From Undaria pinnatifida (taxonomy: Eukaryota > Sar > Phaeophyceae > Laminariales > Alariaceae), in NCBI GenBank assembly GCA_012845835.1, contig JABAKD010000028.1:13858648-13922647 (forward strand): a stretch of DNA of 64,000 bases, in the 5' to 3' direction. A model generated the notes under the pieces. The model made no database searches and was not told the DNA's origin. It saw only the letters and a list, made by a program, of their open reading frames with translations. Of this stretch, positions 11,301-22,300 are shown one piece after another. Each line of letters starts with the position of its first letter. Position 1 is the stretch's first letter. Made by a program: the position numbers and the translations under genes.

Positions 11301-11609
11301 TGATGGAAATTGGAAATTTAAGCTCACAGCTCCTCGGACAGATGCCGATCTATTATTGCCGATAATCTATTACTATTCTATTATTGATATTATTAGACCC
11401 TACAACCAGGTTCCCCTTCGGAGGCAGGGTGACGCAAGAGGCGGATGCTTTTTTTGCATTTTGCACCCCCGTGCGCGTTCGCACGCATCCTTACGGCAGA
11501 TAGATAGAGCATGCAGCTATACTGCTGCAATGCAATTGGTCCGGGTGTAGTATCGGAAATAAGGAAGGTACAAATAATAAATGTTTTTTGTAAAAAAAAA
11601 TCAAGGACG

Positions 11610-12400
11610 TCAGCTAGCTGTGAGTTCGACGATTTTTAGGTCAATACTCATCTTTGCAAGCTGCGTTGTCGGTACTTGTAATGTATACTATTGTTAAGTT
11701 ATTTAGTGGGGTATTAGTAGTCCGTTTGACCACTTGCAAAAGGTTAACCAATAGCTTGCCCAAACTAAGCCTTATAACACCCTCCCCCCCTGAAACGGCG
11801 GGATAGCAGGTCGGCCGGATATATATACGGGCGGACCTGTCATTTATCCAAGAAAAAAGCCGTTTCATCTCCTGGGGATACCAGGGAGAGTATTTTCAAG
11901 TTCGACATGCCATTATGGGGAAAATTTGAACTGTTTATTGTTGCGGATGGTGGGGATCGAACCCACGACCGACCCCAAAACCCATGGTCTGTCGACGACG
12001 CCATTTGTTAAGGAATTAGTGGCGGGTGGTATTAGTCCGTTTGACCACTTACTTGCAACAGGTTAACCAATAGCTTACCCAAACTAAGCCTTATAACACT
12101 CTCCCCTCCTGAAACGGCGGGATAGCAGGTCGGCCGGATATACGGGCGGACCTGTCAAGTATCCAAGCCGTTTCATTCCCTGGGGTACCAGGGAGAGTAT
12201 TTTTCAAGTTCGACATGGGGAAAATCTGAAAAGTTTATTACTCCTTTATTGTGGATGGTGGGGATCGAACCCACGACCCAAAAACCCATGGTCTGTCGAC
12301 GACGCCATTTGTTAAGGTATTTAGTGGGGTATTAGTCCGTTTGACCACTTGCAACAGGTTAACCAATAGCTTGCCCAAACTAAGCCTTATAACACTATAC
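11610..12400 (-). repeat. SINE-C tRNA-related tandem array
   Basis: Two full units and part of a third of a repeat of roughly 290-310 bp. Each full unit has a tRNA T-arm-like segment on the minus strand (GGTTCGATCC within CGTGGG...CCCACC) near 11950-11975 and 12262-12285. The rest of the unit includes CTGAAACGGCGGGATAGCAG and the partly palindromic GGTCGGCCGGATATACGGGC segment. Related arrays are at 26236-27090 and, opposite, at 45177-45616. The left edge carries a GTGAGTTCGACGATTTT segment shared with 26146 and 33488. Confidence 0.7.
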
Positions 12401-12868
12401 GGCAGATAGTAGATGGTTTTCGAAGAGTAGAGGAGGGAGCCGAGTTGTTCATGCGGAATTGGCATGAAATGGAGAGACGCGAAGCTGCAGAGCGACGCGC
12501 AAAGGCTGCGGCAGCGCCATCCACCGTTGGCATATCTAAGCGGCCGGGGGGAGGGGGAAGGGGGGGGGGCGGGGAGGGGACTGGGGGAGGGGGCGGGGGG
12601 GGGGGTGGGGGGTGGGAGGGGGAAAGGGAGGAAGGGGGGAGGGGGGAAAGGGCGAGCGTCATGCCCAAGAGACTGAAATCTGTGGTTGGCCACCATCGTA
12701 TTGAAAGTTGTGGGCCTCCTAATGGCCGTCACAAGATAGCGTAAGACCGCCCTGACTTCTTCGCCATGTATGTTGCGTTCTCTCCCAGGTGCCATCATTG
12801 GTGATGGACGTGATACCCTCTGTTAGCCCAATGCCTGCCATCCTTAGCCAGTTCCTAGGGTCTGCTAG
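12401..12868. other. G-rich low-complexity tract with flanks
   Basis: About 12543-12655 is almost pure G with scattered A, C and T on the plus strand. ORFs over it are Gly or Pro artefacts. Quadruplex formation is plausible from the G runs. Confidence 0.7.
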
Positions 12869-13404
12869 TATGACATTTTTCTTTTCTTTTCTTTTTCTTT
12901 TTTTTTTCTTTTTTTCTCTTCTTTTTTTTTCCTTGCTTTCTTGTCTTCTTGTCTTTTCTTGCTTTTCTTGTCTTTTTCTTCTCTTTGCTTGCCTTTTTCG
13001 TTTTTTTGTTTCGTTTTTCTTTTCTTTTCTTTCCTTTCCTTTATCTTCTTTTCGTTTCTTTGTTTCTTTTTCTCCAATAATTGACTTACTACGCCTGTTG
13101 TCGTGCGTATGCGTAGTGATAGATACTACGTGTAATATACACGTGGTACTGCTGTATGTAGTCTTCCTTGGGTGGCAATCGGAATATTTGGTTTCTCCAG
13201 GCGTGAGTAGTGAGACGTATGCACCGGCCTGGACCTGGCACATCGTAGACTGACTCCCGATTTCACTTTTTTTTTATATGTTTTTGGTGGAGGAATGATT
13301 TTTTTTGTCAGCTGTGATATATGCGTGTAACTGATGTAGTATTTCCAAAAATGTCACATTTTTATCCCCTCAAAATAATGTATAGTTTCCAGGCACATAT
13401 TGAG

Positions 13405-13439
<35 letters not shown>

Positions 13440-13862
13440 CCCCCCTCCAAACCCGCTCGCTTTTGATCAAAACCAGGCCCCCCTTTCCCTTCACAGCCGT
13501 CAGATTTTGTCCCCCTCAGAAACGGGTTTTATAGCTTCCGCGCACAGACTGACTAAAATCATCCTGTTGACCCTGATAGCTACACTGTAGTTGTAAGGGG
13601 AGTCGCCGACCTATATCCTTAATGAGGACACACAACTCGTAATGCGCGCGATCGGAGTATCACACACAGCTTGCAAAGATGAGTTTCGACGAAATCTTCG
13701 ATCTCACAGCTGGAGTGTATTTTAATTTTTTGTAATATGCGTGTACCACCTTGGGTTGTGTGTGTATTTTCCCTGGGGTATTCCCTCAGCTCCAGAGTAA
13801 CTGGAGCCTGTCCTGTGACCACGGACTTGATTATGCGAGTTAATGTGAGACCAAGAACAATA
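12860..13862 (-). repeat. Segmental block copy C, inverted, partial and interrupted
   Basis: Minus-strand sequence 13862-13746 matches 15965-16060 of block A. It continues at 13318-13076, which matches 16060-16300, including the segment ATGTGCCAGGTCCA. The 13330-13734 PC element interrupts it. Positions 12869-13075 are a pyrimidine tract of CTTTT-type repeats, which corresponds to the A-rich AAAGAAAAG region of block A expanded several-fold. Confidence 0.7.
13330..13734 (+). mobile_element. Complete PC element with 11-bp target-site duplication
   Basis: The 11-bp sequence ATATGCGTGTA occurs directly before (13319-13329) and after (13735-13745) this 405-bp segment. The interrupted host sequence, block copy C, is recognisable on both sides. 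The element starts ACTGATGTAGTATTTCC and has two diverged modules, TCACATTTTTATCCCC and GTCAGATTTTGTCCCC. They are separated by a C tract of nearly 30 bases near 13409. It ends CTCACAGCTGGAGTG with a T-rich tail. Non-coding. Class unknown; I do not see clear pol III boxes. Confidence 0.8.
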
Positions 13863-13865
13863 TGG

Positions 13866-14067
13866 GTGAGTGTTTATTAGGAGGGGTTCTATTTTTTGTT
13901 CACTATAATATAATGGTAAGTAAGTAAGTGTTGTTGGTATTTTTACTTTATTTAGGTGGGGAATTTTGAGCTAGATCTAACATCACGTATCTACTTTATT
14001 TATAAGTTTATTACTTACTACTACTGTATGTAGTAGTTTCCACAATTATACTTCTCTACGATCATAT
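13866..14067 (+). repeat. Repeat R7 (Penelope flank-related module)
   Basis: The TTAGGAGGGGTTCTATTTT start, GTGGGGAATTTTGAGCTAGA core and TAGTTTCCACAATTATAC end match 33553-33720, and more distantly 27096-27270 and 34024-34200. This suggests a diverged fragment of the Penelope flanking repeat. Confidence 0.6.
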
Positions 14068-14185
14068 ATGAGTTTCGACAAAATATTCGACCTCACATTT
14101 TTCCCCATCCGCCGGAGGATAAAAAAAAAAAAAAAAAAAAAATCGACCTCACAGCTGGAGAGAGTGTATTTTCATTTTCTATAAT
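14068..14185 (+). repeat. PC element 3' end, split by a small insertion
   Basis: ATGAGTTTCGACAAAATATTCGA to CTCACAGCTGGAGAGAGTG and a T-rich tail is the usual PC 3' end. It is interrupted at 14098-14142. Confidence 0.7.
14098..14142 (+). mobile_element. 45-bp poly-A retroposed insertion with 11-bp TSD
   Basis: TCGACCTCACA is present at 14087-14097 and again at 14143-14153. Between them lie TTTTTCCCCATCCGCCGGAGGAT and 22 A. The same sequence ends the R6 copies at 6510-6620 and 8195-8275. The other PC copies lack the insertion, which shows the original empty site. Confidence 0.75.
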
Positions 14186-14187
14186 AC

Positions 14188-14245
14188 AAGGGCTCCGCAT
14201 GGGCGCCGGCATCGCCGGCGCCCATGCTTCGGGTAGGGCAGGGCA
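14188..14245 (+). repeat. GC-hairpin mini-repeat, copy 1
   Basis: After ACAAGGGCTCC comes a perfect 14-bp stem, GCATGGGCGCCGGC (14197-14210) with GCCGGCGCCCATGC (14214-14227), and a 3-base loop. It follows a PC element tail. Related structures lie at 18415, 24880 and 59038. Confidence 0.65.
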
Positions 14246-15019
14246 GCACTTCGACAGCTTAAGGTGTAGCTGTCCGATTTGGCATGCATTGAACTTTAAA
14301 GTAATGCCAAGAGTTTAATACGAACATGGGATTATGAAAGTCATGCTTTGACAAAAGAAAAAACGTAATATTATACAACAAAGAAGGCAAGGATAGGCGA
14401 AACAAAGTATGTTGAATGCGCCGTCAACTAAAAGTTGGCGTCTGTCAAACAAAAATACCGAAAAGAGTATTATAATTGAGAACCTGCGTCGCCTCTAGGC
14501 GAAACAAAAGAGGCCTTGGCATTAATGAAGAGACTGCACTGCTGTCCCCGTGGCAATATAATGGAGGTTCGAAGTCGACAGGATGCAACGTCGGTTTGCA
14601 TCAAACGTCGACATGACGACATGTCAGCCGGCGAGGTTTTGGAAGAAGGTTGCTTTGTTTGTTACGTGAAGGCTGTCACATTGATTGGTCTGCGTGGTCG
14701 CGGGCGAGGAGGAAAACGTAGAAGAGGAGGGCGATCTCTCGTTGAGGCGGCGTTGTCTAAGATTGGTGCGGGGATGGCTTTGCTCGTACGGGAGGTTGGC
14801 GTAGCGCTTCTTCTCTGTTTTTTCTCGAGAAGGCGGGATATGTGTGTCTGCTGTCTTTTCTTCGTGGGGGCTTTCACGTTGTCGAAATCGGACGCGTCCC
14901 CTCAATGCATAATATCCGGAGTGTCTCTACCATGACGACTGCTGATAGTGCCGTGCGCATTTCCTAGAGACTGACATATTATTTACTGGTAGTAATAATA
15001 ATTTACCTTTGCAACATTT

Positions 15020-15370
15020 TTTTTTCTTCATCCCATGTATTATCTCCGCACCACTCTCGCGCTCCCTCCCAGTAGTAACTCAGATCCGGGGTCACATAGC
15101 GGGCCCTCCTCCTCCCTCCCCACTTCGGCACGTGCTTTCATTTTTACCGCAAGGAGAATCCAGCATTTTCTTCCCTCGTCGACTTGCGTCGAACCAACCC
15201 ACGCTGCTAGGCGCTCTCAGCAGTTAGGTGATCCCTGTTTTTTTTTTGCATTTTTGCAAATAAAGTCAAATCTCATCGTGGTGGGTGTCGAATTCAAGGA
15301 CAACCAAACCTTGGTAGTATTCGAGTGTAAAACCACTATTATTAATAGACCACCGGGGCGGCCGGCTGAC
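15020..15370 (-). repeat. SINE-B inside block A
   Basis: A full-length inverted copy. The tRNA-like head is at the right end, ending in a CCGCCCCGGTGG-like segment on the minus strand. The body includes GGGCCCGCTATGTGACCCC. It occupies the same site as 41215-41546 in block B. Confidence 0.75.
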
Positions 15371-16699
15371 AATTGAATAAACAAAACAGGATCTTTGCAT
15401 AGAGATTACATCCCCTCCCCCATATTGTATGATATTACGATGGCTGACGCGATATGTATAGAATAAAGCCCCAAATAAATACCTAAACATCAGCGTACGC
15501 GGAGTTTTAGATATCATGAATAACGAACGACCGCGACAGCAGAGCACGGCAAAGCATAGCGCTTCGCTCTGCTGAGCTAGCGAGTGCGCTGCTGAGCTGA
15601 GCCGCAGGGCATCGCAGGGCACTGCACGGCGCTTCGTTGCTGTTAGCTATAGCGCTGCGATGGGGTGCTGGGCGGTGTCGAGCTGATGAGCCAAGCCCAG
15701 ATCTCAGCCGATGAAGCTTCGTCAAGTACAAAACAAATGGTGCGAACCAAAGAAAAGCTAAAGCTGGACCGTTCCGCAACTAATGCACACAGGCGGCAAA
15801 TTAGCGGCAAATGGTAGGAGGTTCAACTTACTAGACAAAAAGGAAGAAAAGCCGCGAAAAGTTTCACAATCGTGTTGGCAGAAAAACCAAATTTGCAGGA
15901 AGCAGCTGAAAGGTAGGTCAAGAAACAGGCAATATTTCCGTTGTTGTTGTTGTCGTTCTCACATTAACTCGCATAATCAAGTCCGTGGTCACAGGACAGG
16001 CTCCAGTCACTCTGGAGCTGAGGAATGTAGTACCCTAGGGGAAAAACACAAACCAAAGGTGGTACACGCATGAATCACAGCTGACCCAATTCATGCCTCC
16101 ACCAGAAACATATAAAAGTGAAATCGGGAGTCACCCTACGATGTGCCAGGTCCATGCTGGTGCATACGTCTCATTACTCGCGCCTGGAAAAACCGACTAT
16201 TACCGCTTGCCATCCAAGAAAGACTACCACGCATATATTACACGTGTTATCTATCACTACGCATACGCACAACAGACGCAAGTCAATTGGCAAAAAGAAA
16301 AAAAGTAGAGAAAGGAAAGGAAAAGGGTGCATGGGGCCAAGAAAAAGAAAAGATAAATAAATTTTGGGGGGTCTACTGGCGAGTCTGCCACCAGAACGAT
16401 GCCACGTGGTTTTTCGACGATCTACAGCAGTACTACGAACGACTTCCGATACACCCACCGAAGCACGGACTACCGGCGAATTACGCGATCGACAGCTGGC
16501 TGTGGTTGTCACGTGTCTCTGTGTTGGGGGCCCCTATGCGCTGCCTCTTGTTGGCTCTTGTTTGGGTAAAACATGCGGTGTGCTCCATGGTCTCACGGCA
16601 GCAACACACCAGGATCAGAACGTCCGCTCGTACGACGTATCATTCTTACAGGAAATGTAATATTTTTTTCTCTTTCAAAAACAACATAAAACGGTTGTT

Positions 16700-17625
16700 A
16701 TATATTGGACAGAGTGATGCGTGTACGACTAAACTTGCCAACGGCACTCGTACTGCACTTTGAGCTATCTGCTGTGGTTCTGGTTGCTACTAGTTGCTGC
16801 AGTATGTGCTAGAAGTTTCGCCCTTCGGCTACTGCTGCTGCACTTGATGTTGTGTGTTTGCCAATGTTGTCAGTTGGCGTTCATGCTCGTCGTACATACT
16901 GCTGTTCTCACCCAGTACGTACGGGCTTCCTCGTACCTCGACGGCACGACGACGAGCTCAAAACAGAAAGGAGGTGACATGAAATGGCATGGACAATGGC
17001 CACATAGAAGCGAGCACAGCGGGATAGTTCGCTGCGAATCAACCACACTCGTTCATGCCTACAGCAGAGGCTGGCTGGAGTGTCAGCGGCCGTGCTAAAG
17101 CCAGGGCCAAGGCCGAAGAGACGGCTCTTCTACCTGCTTGGTTGTGTCCCGAGATTCTGTTATATATATTGGACAGAGTGATTTGTGTACGACGACTAAA
17201 CTTGCCAACTGCACTCGTACTGCACTTTGAGCTATCTGCTGTGGTTCTGGTTGCTACTAGTTGCTGCAGTATGTGCTAGAAGTTTCGCCCTTCGGCTACT
17301 GCTGCTGCACCTGCTGTTGTGTGTTTGCCAATGCCGTCAGTTGGCGTTCATGCTCGTCGTACATACTGCTGTTCTCACCCAGTACGTAAGGGTTTCCTCG
17401 TACCTCGACGGCACGACGACGAGCTCAAAACAGAAGGGAGGTGACATGAAATGGCGTGGACAATGGCCACGTAGAAGCGAGCACAGCGGGAGAGTTCGCT
17501 GCGAATCAACCGCACTCGTTCATGCCTACAGCAGAGGCTGGCTGGAGTGTCAGCGGCCATGCTAAAGCCAGGGCCAAAGGCCTAAGAGACGGCTCTACCT
17601 GCTTGGTTTTGTCTCGAGATTCTGT
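16700..17625 (+). repeat. Two-unit tandem repeat of about 467 bp in block A
   Basis: The segment TGAGCTATCTGCTGTGGTTC to the TACCTGCTTGGTT end is present twice, at about 16700-17160 and 17170-17625. The corresponding region of block B (42290-43130) is also a doublet. A 112-codon frame with a Leu-rich start is open in most units, but it begins at a TTG codon and has no recognisable domain. Confidence 0.7.
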
Positions 17626-18230
17626 TACATGAAAATGTCATGATTCCATGGTTTGGGAGTTTTTTTGTCACGAAACGTTTTGCGGTCGGTAATTTGTGTC
17701 GCGAAGTTGTTGGATATCGTCGGTAACTTGTGTCACGTTTTAGGTGAACCCACACTAAAAAATCGAATGTCCAGCTGGCAAAACGAGCAGAAACAAAAGC
17801 AATAAAATGCCGAGCAAGAAACCAAACGAACTAGTAAAAAAGTACAGAAAAGTATCTAACGCTCGAGAGTATACCACCGCAAAATTCCAAACATTATCAC
17901 GTACCGTTTGGAAATGATGCCAATTTTGTAAATCATTCAGGCGTTGCAGCCATTAAGATTCAACATTTTTTCCAAAATTCCTCCTAGACACTTGCTCGTC
18001 TCGCTCGGCACACTCTCGCTCGGCACCCGTCCGCGTTCACGTCGATGTGCGGAACGGACACGGCAGGGCGAGGGGCGTTGGAGCCGCCCCCCGAAGGCGG
18101 CGCTCGAACCAAGCCATATTCGACCGAGAATTCCAGTTCCGCGAATCGCATACTTAGGCCGAGACAAAAAACTCCTGACCAAAGTCCATGACACCAAGGA
18201 ATGACTCGATATTCAAGGAATAATTTTATA
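17626..18230. other. Right end of block A, non-coding
   Basis: Contains an inverted-repeat-like GCCGCCCCCCGAAGGCGGCGC segment near 18083, conserved in block B near 43559. No gene was seen. Confidence 0.45.
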
Positions 18231-18410
18231 TATATTTATGTATAGTAGGCGGTTTATTTTGTTTCCCCCCCCCCCCGGCTTTAATATCGGGAGGAGTACT
18301 TTAATACAGAAAGCGCGATCGGAGTATCACACACAGCTTGCAAAGATGAGTTTCGACAAAATATTCGATCTCACAGCTGGAGTGCATTTTCATTTTTCAA
18401 AATAATACAG
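18231..18410 (+). repeat. Repeat fragments: R7 end plus PC 3' end
   Basis: 18240-18300 (TAGTAGGCGGTTTATTTTG, C tract, GGCTTTAATATCGGGAGGAG) matches 33722-33776. 18317-18400 is a PC element 3' end (GCGATCGGAGTATCACACAC to CTCACAGCTGGAGTG). Confidence 0.65.
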
Positions 18411-18414
18411 AATA

Positions 18415-18475
18415 CCAGGGGGGCTTCGCTGCGGCGGGCTGTCGCCCGCCTGCGGCTCTGCGCATGCCCGTAATG
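18415..18475 (+). repeat. GC-hairpin mini-repeat, diverged copy
   Basis: GGCGGGC-TGTC-GCCCGCC forms a short perfect hairpin between CTTCGCTGC and TGCGGCTCTGCGCATGC. Like the other members it follows a PC 3' tail. Confidence 0.5.
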
Positions 18476-18594
18476 GCAAAGCTAGGTACGATGTTAGGAA
18501 AGCGGAGGTAGCACAATACGAGCGACTGTGATGCCAAGGGGTATAACTTGAAGAGTGAAGCAGTGCGAGCACGGGCGTGATGAAAAAAAATGCG

Positions 18595-19120
18595 GAGATG
18601 TTAAAGGCGACTTGATTTTTGTATGGGGGTCTGACATCACTTGAATTTGTACGGGCGGTCTCAAATAACTTGATTTTTGTTCAGTTAGTGGGTTGGCAAT
18701 GGCTCGGTTTTTGTATAGTGGGTCTGGAAATGACTCGGTTTTGGTCAGAGGGGTCTGAAATGACTTGAAATTGTATGGGGGGTCTAAAATGACTTGATTT
18801 TTGTACGGTGGGTTTAAAATGTCTTGAAATTGTATCGGGGGTCTAAAATGACTTGGTTTTTGTATTGTGATTCTGAAATGACTTGAAATTGCATGTGACT
18901 TGAAATTGTATGTGACTTGAAATCGTATGGTGGGTCTAAAATGAATTGATTTTTTCATGGCGGTCTGAAATGTCTTGATTCTTGTATATGGGGGTTTGAA
19001 GTGACTTGTTTTTTGGATAGTTGGCTTGAAAAGACTTGAAATTGTGTAGTGAGTCTGAAATTACTTGGTTTTTGTATGGTGGTTCTGACATGACTTGAAT
19101 TTGTATTGGGACGCAAAAAT
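18595..19120 (+). repeat. Minisatellite, about 28-31 bp units
   Basis: Around 16-18 imperfect units alternate between TGACTTGAAATTGTATGGGG and TGACTTGATTTTTGTATGG, linked by GGTCTAAAA or GGTCTGAAA. A 154-codon minus-strand frame crosses it and merely reads the repeat (Pro-, Asn-, Tyr- and Lys-rich). Confidence 0.85.
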
Positions 19121-19300
19121 AACTCCATTTAAATTTTTGTGTACCGTAGTGGGTCTAAAATCGGTCGGCGTCAGCCGCAAACACCTTGTACTCGTACGTA
19201 TTCGATTTGTATTTACAGCAGTACCGCAAGTGTAATGAAAACAATACTACCGGTGTACTATGTGCTCGTACGAATGCTACGGACGGCAACAACACATAAA

Positions 19301-22300
19301 TCTATATATCTTAGTTCGCTTATCACATATGCACATCCTTACGTCTGCGGATATCTCCCGCCTCTGACCGCCTTTCCGCGCAGTTTCTTCGCTGAGGCGT
19401 GCCCCCGCCTCGCCTGCAACCACCGGCTCAGCTGATCCGCCCGCTCGGCGCCGTAGCGCGCGCGCGAGGCCTCGACGTCGAGATCTACGACGAGATCTCC
19501 GAAAAATTGTGCCCTGTGAGGCGTTTGGTGCGTAGTCTGCACACAGGGCTAATGTCTTCGCGCTATCTCTTCGGTACGTGTTCTCTGACCTCCGACACAC
19601 GGGGGGGGTCGATTACCTGGCCGGCGTCGCCATTGTAAAGGCCACTAAGCGAGGTTTGTGCTAGGATCTGGGGAAGAAAAGTTCGTAATCCCCGAGAACA
19701 CATGCCACCCAGGCGTAGTGGAGAACTGCGAACTCTCAATATTTTTGAACCCCCGGTGGTTTACAGCAGCACGTATACATGTACATGATGTACAGCAGTA
19801 GCTGAAGCTATGATGAGCCTGCAGCATCACGAAGCTACAAATGGTATATGCACAGCAGCATGACGAAGCTACAAATGGTATATGCACAGCAGAATCACGA
19901 AGCTACAAATGGTATATGCACAGCAGCAGCTAGGCGTCGTGGAGAACTGCGAACTCTCAATATTTTTGAACCCCCGGTAGTCTACAGCAGCACGTACATG
20001 TACATGATGTACAGCAGTAGCTGAAGCTGTGATGAGCCTGCAGCATGACGAAGCTACAAATGGTATATGCACAGCAGCATCACGAAGCTACAAATGGTAT
20101 ATGCACAGCAGCATCACGAAGCTACAACTGGTATATGCACAGCAGCAGCTGTGGCCGCGCCTTTCTGCGTAGCAACGCAGAGCGTCACCCAGCTGGGTTG
20201 AACCGCCATGCTCTCCCATAATTTCCAGGCTGCCTTCTCGCATTGTTCCGCCGCACACGGGAAATCGGGAAAAAATTGTCGGCATTTTCTTTTCCAGTAT
20301 CTCCCATATAAATATATATATCTTAGTTCGCTTATCACATATGCACATCCTTACGTCTGCGGATATCTCCCGCCTCTGACCGCCTTTCCGCGCAGTTTCT
20401 TCGCTGAGGCGTGCCCCCGCCTCGCCTGCAACCACCGGCTCAGCTGATCCGCCCGCTCGGCGCCGTAGCGCGCGCGCGAGGCCTCGACGTCGAGATCTAC
20501 GACGAGATCTCCGAAAAATCGTGCCCTGTGAGACGTTTGGTGCGTAGTCTGCACACAGGGCTAATGTCTTCGCGTTATTTCTTCGGTACGTGTTCTCTGA
20601 CCTCCGACACACGGGGGGGGGTCGATTACCTGGCCGGCGTCGCCATTGTAAAGGCCACTAAGCGAGGTTTGTGCTAGGATCTGGGGAAGAAAAGTTCGTA
20701 ATCCCCGAGAACACATGCCACCTAGGCGTAGTGGAGAACTGCGAAGTCTACAGCAGCACGTATACATGTACATGATGTACAGCAGTAGCTGAAGCTATGA
20801 TGAGCCTGCAGCATCACGAAGCTACAAATGGTATATGCACAGCAGCATCACGAAGCTACAAATGGTATATGCACAGCAGAATCACGAAGCTACAAATGGT
20901 ATATGCACAGCAGCAGCTAGGCGTCGTGGAGAACTGCGAACTCTCAATATGTTTGAACCCCCGGTAGTCTACAGCAGCACGTATAAATCAGCAGCACGTA
21001 CATGTACATGATGTACAGCAGTAGCTGAAGCTATGATGAGCCTGCAGCATGACGAAGCTACAAATGGTATATGCACAGCAGCATCACGAAGCTACAAATG
21101 GTATATGCACAGCAGGTATATGCACAGCAGCGGCTGTGGCCGCGCCTTTCTGCGTAGCAACGCAAAGCGTCACCCAGCTGGAGTGAACCGCCATGCTCTC
21201 CCATAATTTCCAGGCTGCCTTCTCGCATTGTTCCGCCGCACACGGGAAATCGGGAAAAAAATTCCGGCATTTTCCCTTTCCAGTATCTCCCATATATGCA
21301 TTAACAAACTTCGTCTAACTCTTGGCATTACTTCTTACCCTCTTAATATTTACTATCCTGCGCTGCGACCGGCGGCCGTCCAGGCCGCCGGCGTAGCCCC
21401 TTGTAAATCTATATATCTTAGTTCGCTTATCACATATGCACATCCTTACGTCTGCGGATATCTCCCGCCTCTGACCGCCTTTCCGCGCGGTTTCTTCGCT
21501 GAGGCGTGCCCCCGCCTCGCCTGCAACCACCGGCTCAGCTGATCCGCCCGCTCGGCGCCGTAGCGCGCGCGCGAGGCCTCGACGTCGAGATCTACGACGA
21601 GATCTCCGAAAAATTGTGCCCTGTGAGGCGTTTGGTGCGTAGTCTGCACACAGGACTAATGTCTTCGCGCTATTTCTTCGGTACGTGTTCTCTGACCTCC
21701 GACACACGGGGGGGGGTCGATTACCTGGCCGGCGTCGCCATTGTAAAGGCCACTAAGCGAGGTTTGTGCTAGGATCTGGGGAAGAAAAGTTCGTAATCCC
21801 CGAGAACACATGCCACCCAGGCGTAGTGGAGAACTGCGAACTCTCAATATTTTTGAACCCCCGGTAGTCTACAGCAGCACGTATACATGTACATGATGTA
21901 CAGCAGTAGCTGAAGCTATGATGAGCCTGCAGCATCACGAAGCTACAAATGGTATATGCACAGCAGCAGCTAGGCGTCGTGGAGAACTGCGAACTCTCAA
22001 TATTTTTGAACCCCCGGTAGTCTACAGCAGCACGTACATGTACATGATGTACAGCAGTAGCTGAAGCTATGATGAGCCTGCAGCATGACGAAGCTACAAA
22101 TGGTATATGCACAGCAGCATCACGAAGCTACAAATGGTATATGCACAGCAGGTATATGCACAGCAGCAGCTGTGGCCGCGCCTTTCTGCGTAGCAACGCA
22201 AAGCGTCACCCAGCTGGAGTGAACCGCCATGCTCTCCCATAATTTCCAGGCTGCCTTCTCGCATTGTTCCGCCGCACACGGGAAATCGGGAAAAAAATTC

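Larger units (their letters stand above)
14262..18230 (+). repeat. Segmental block copy A
   Basis: Direct copy of 40455-43712, starting AGCTGTCCGATTTGGCATGC and ending in CACCAAGGAATGACTCGATATTC. It contains an inverted SINE-B at the same place as copy B, so that insertion predates the duplication. Copy A has about 465 extra bases at 15401-15865. Long frames here (14516-14935 and 16143-16763, in-phase with nothing known) show no recognisable domain. I could not assign the block to a transposon class. Confidence 0.75.

Noticed and set aside
11940-11990. Functional tRNA gene at the GGTTCGATCC T-arm
   Set aside because: Only the T arm is good. The D arm and acceptor pairing fail, and the sequence is repeated within a tandem array.
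12387-12798. Pro-rich and Gly-rich frames on both strands
   Set aside because: They only translate the G tract at 12543-12655.
12719-13253. Lys/Glu-rich and Phe/Ser-rich frames
   Set aside because: Both read the CTTTT pyrimidine tract.
16760-17098. 112-codon Leu-rich small membrane protein repeated in blocks A and B
   Set aside because: The frame starts at TTG, no ATG stands at the same place, one copy is frameshifted, and it has no domain. Conservation is explained by recent duplication.
18494-18958. 154-codon tandem-repeat protein
   Set aside because: Pure translation of the 28-31-bp minisatellite.
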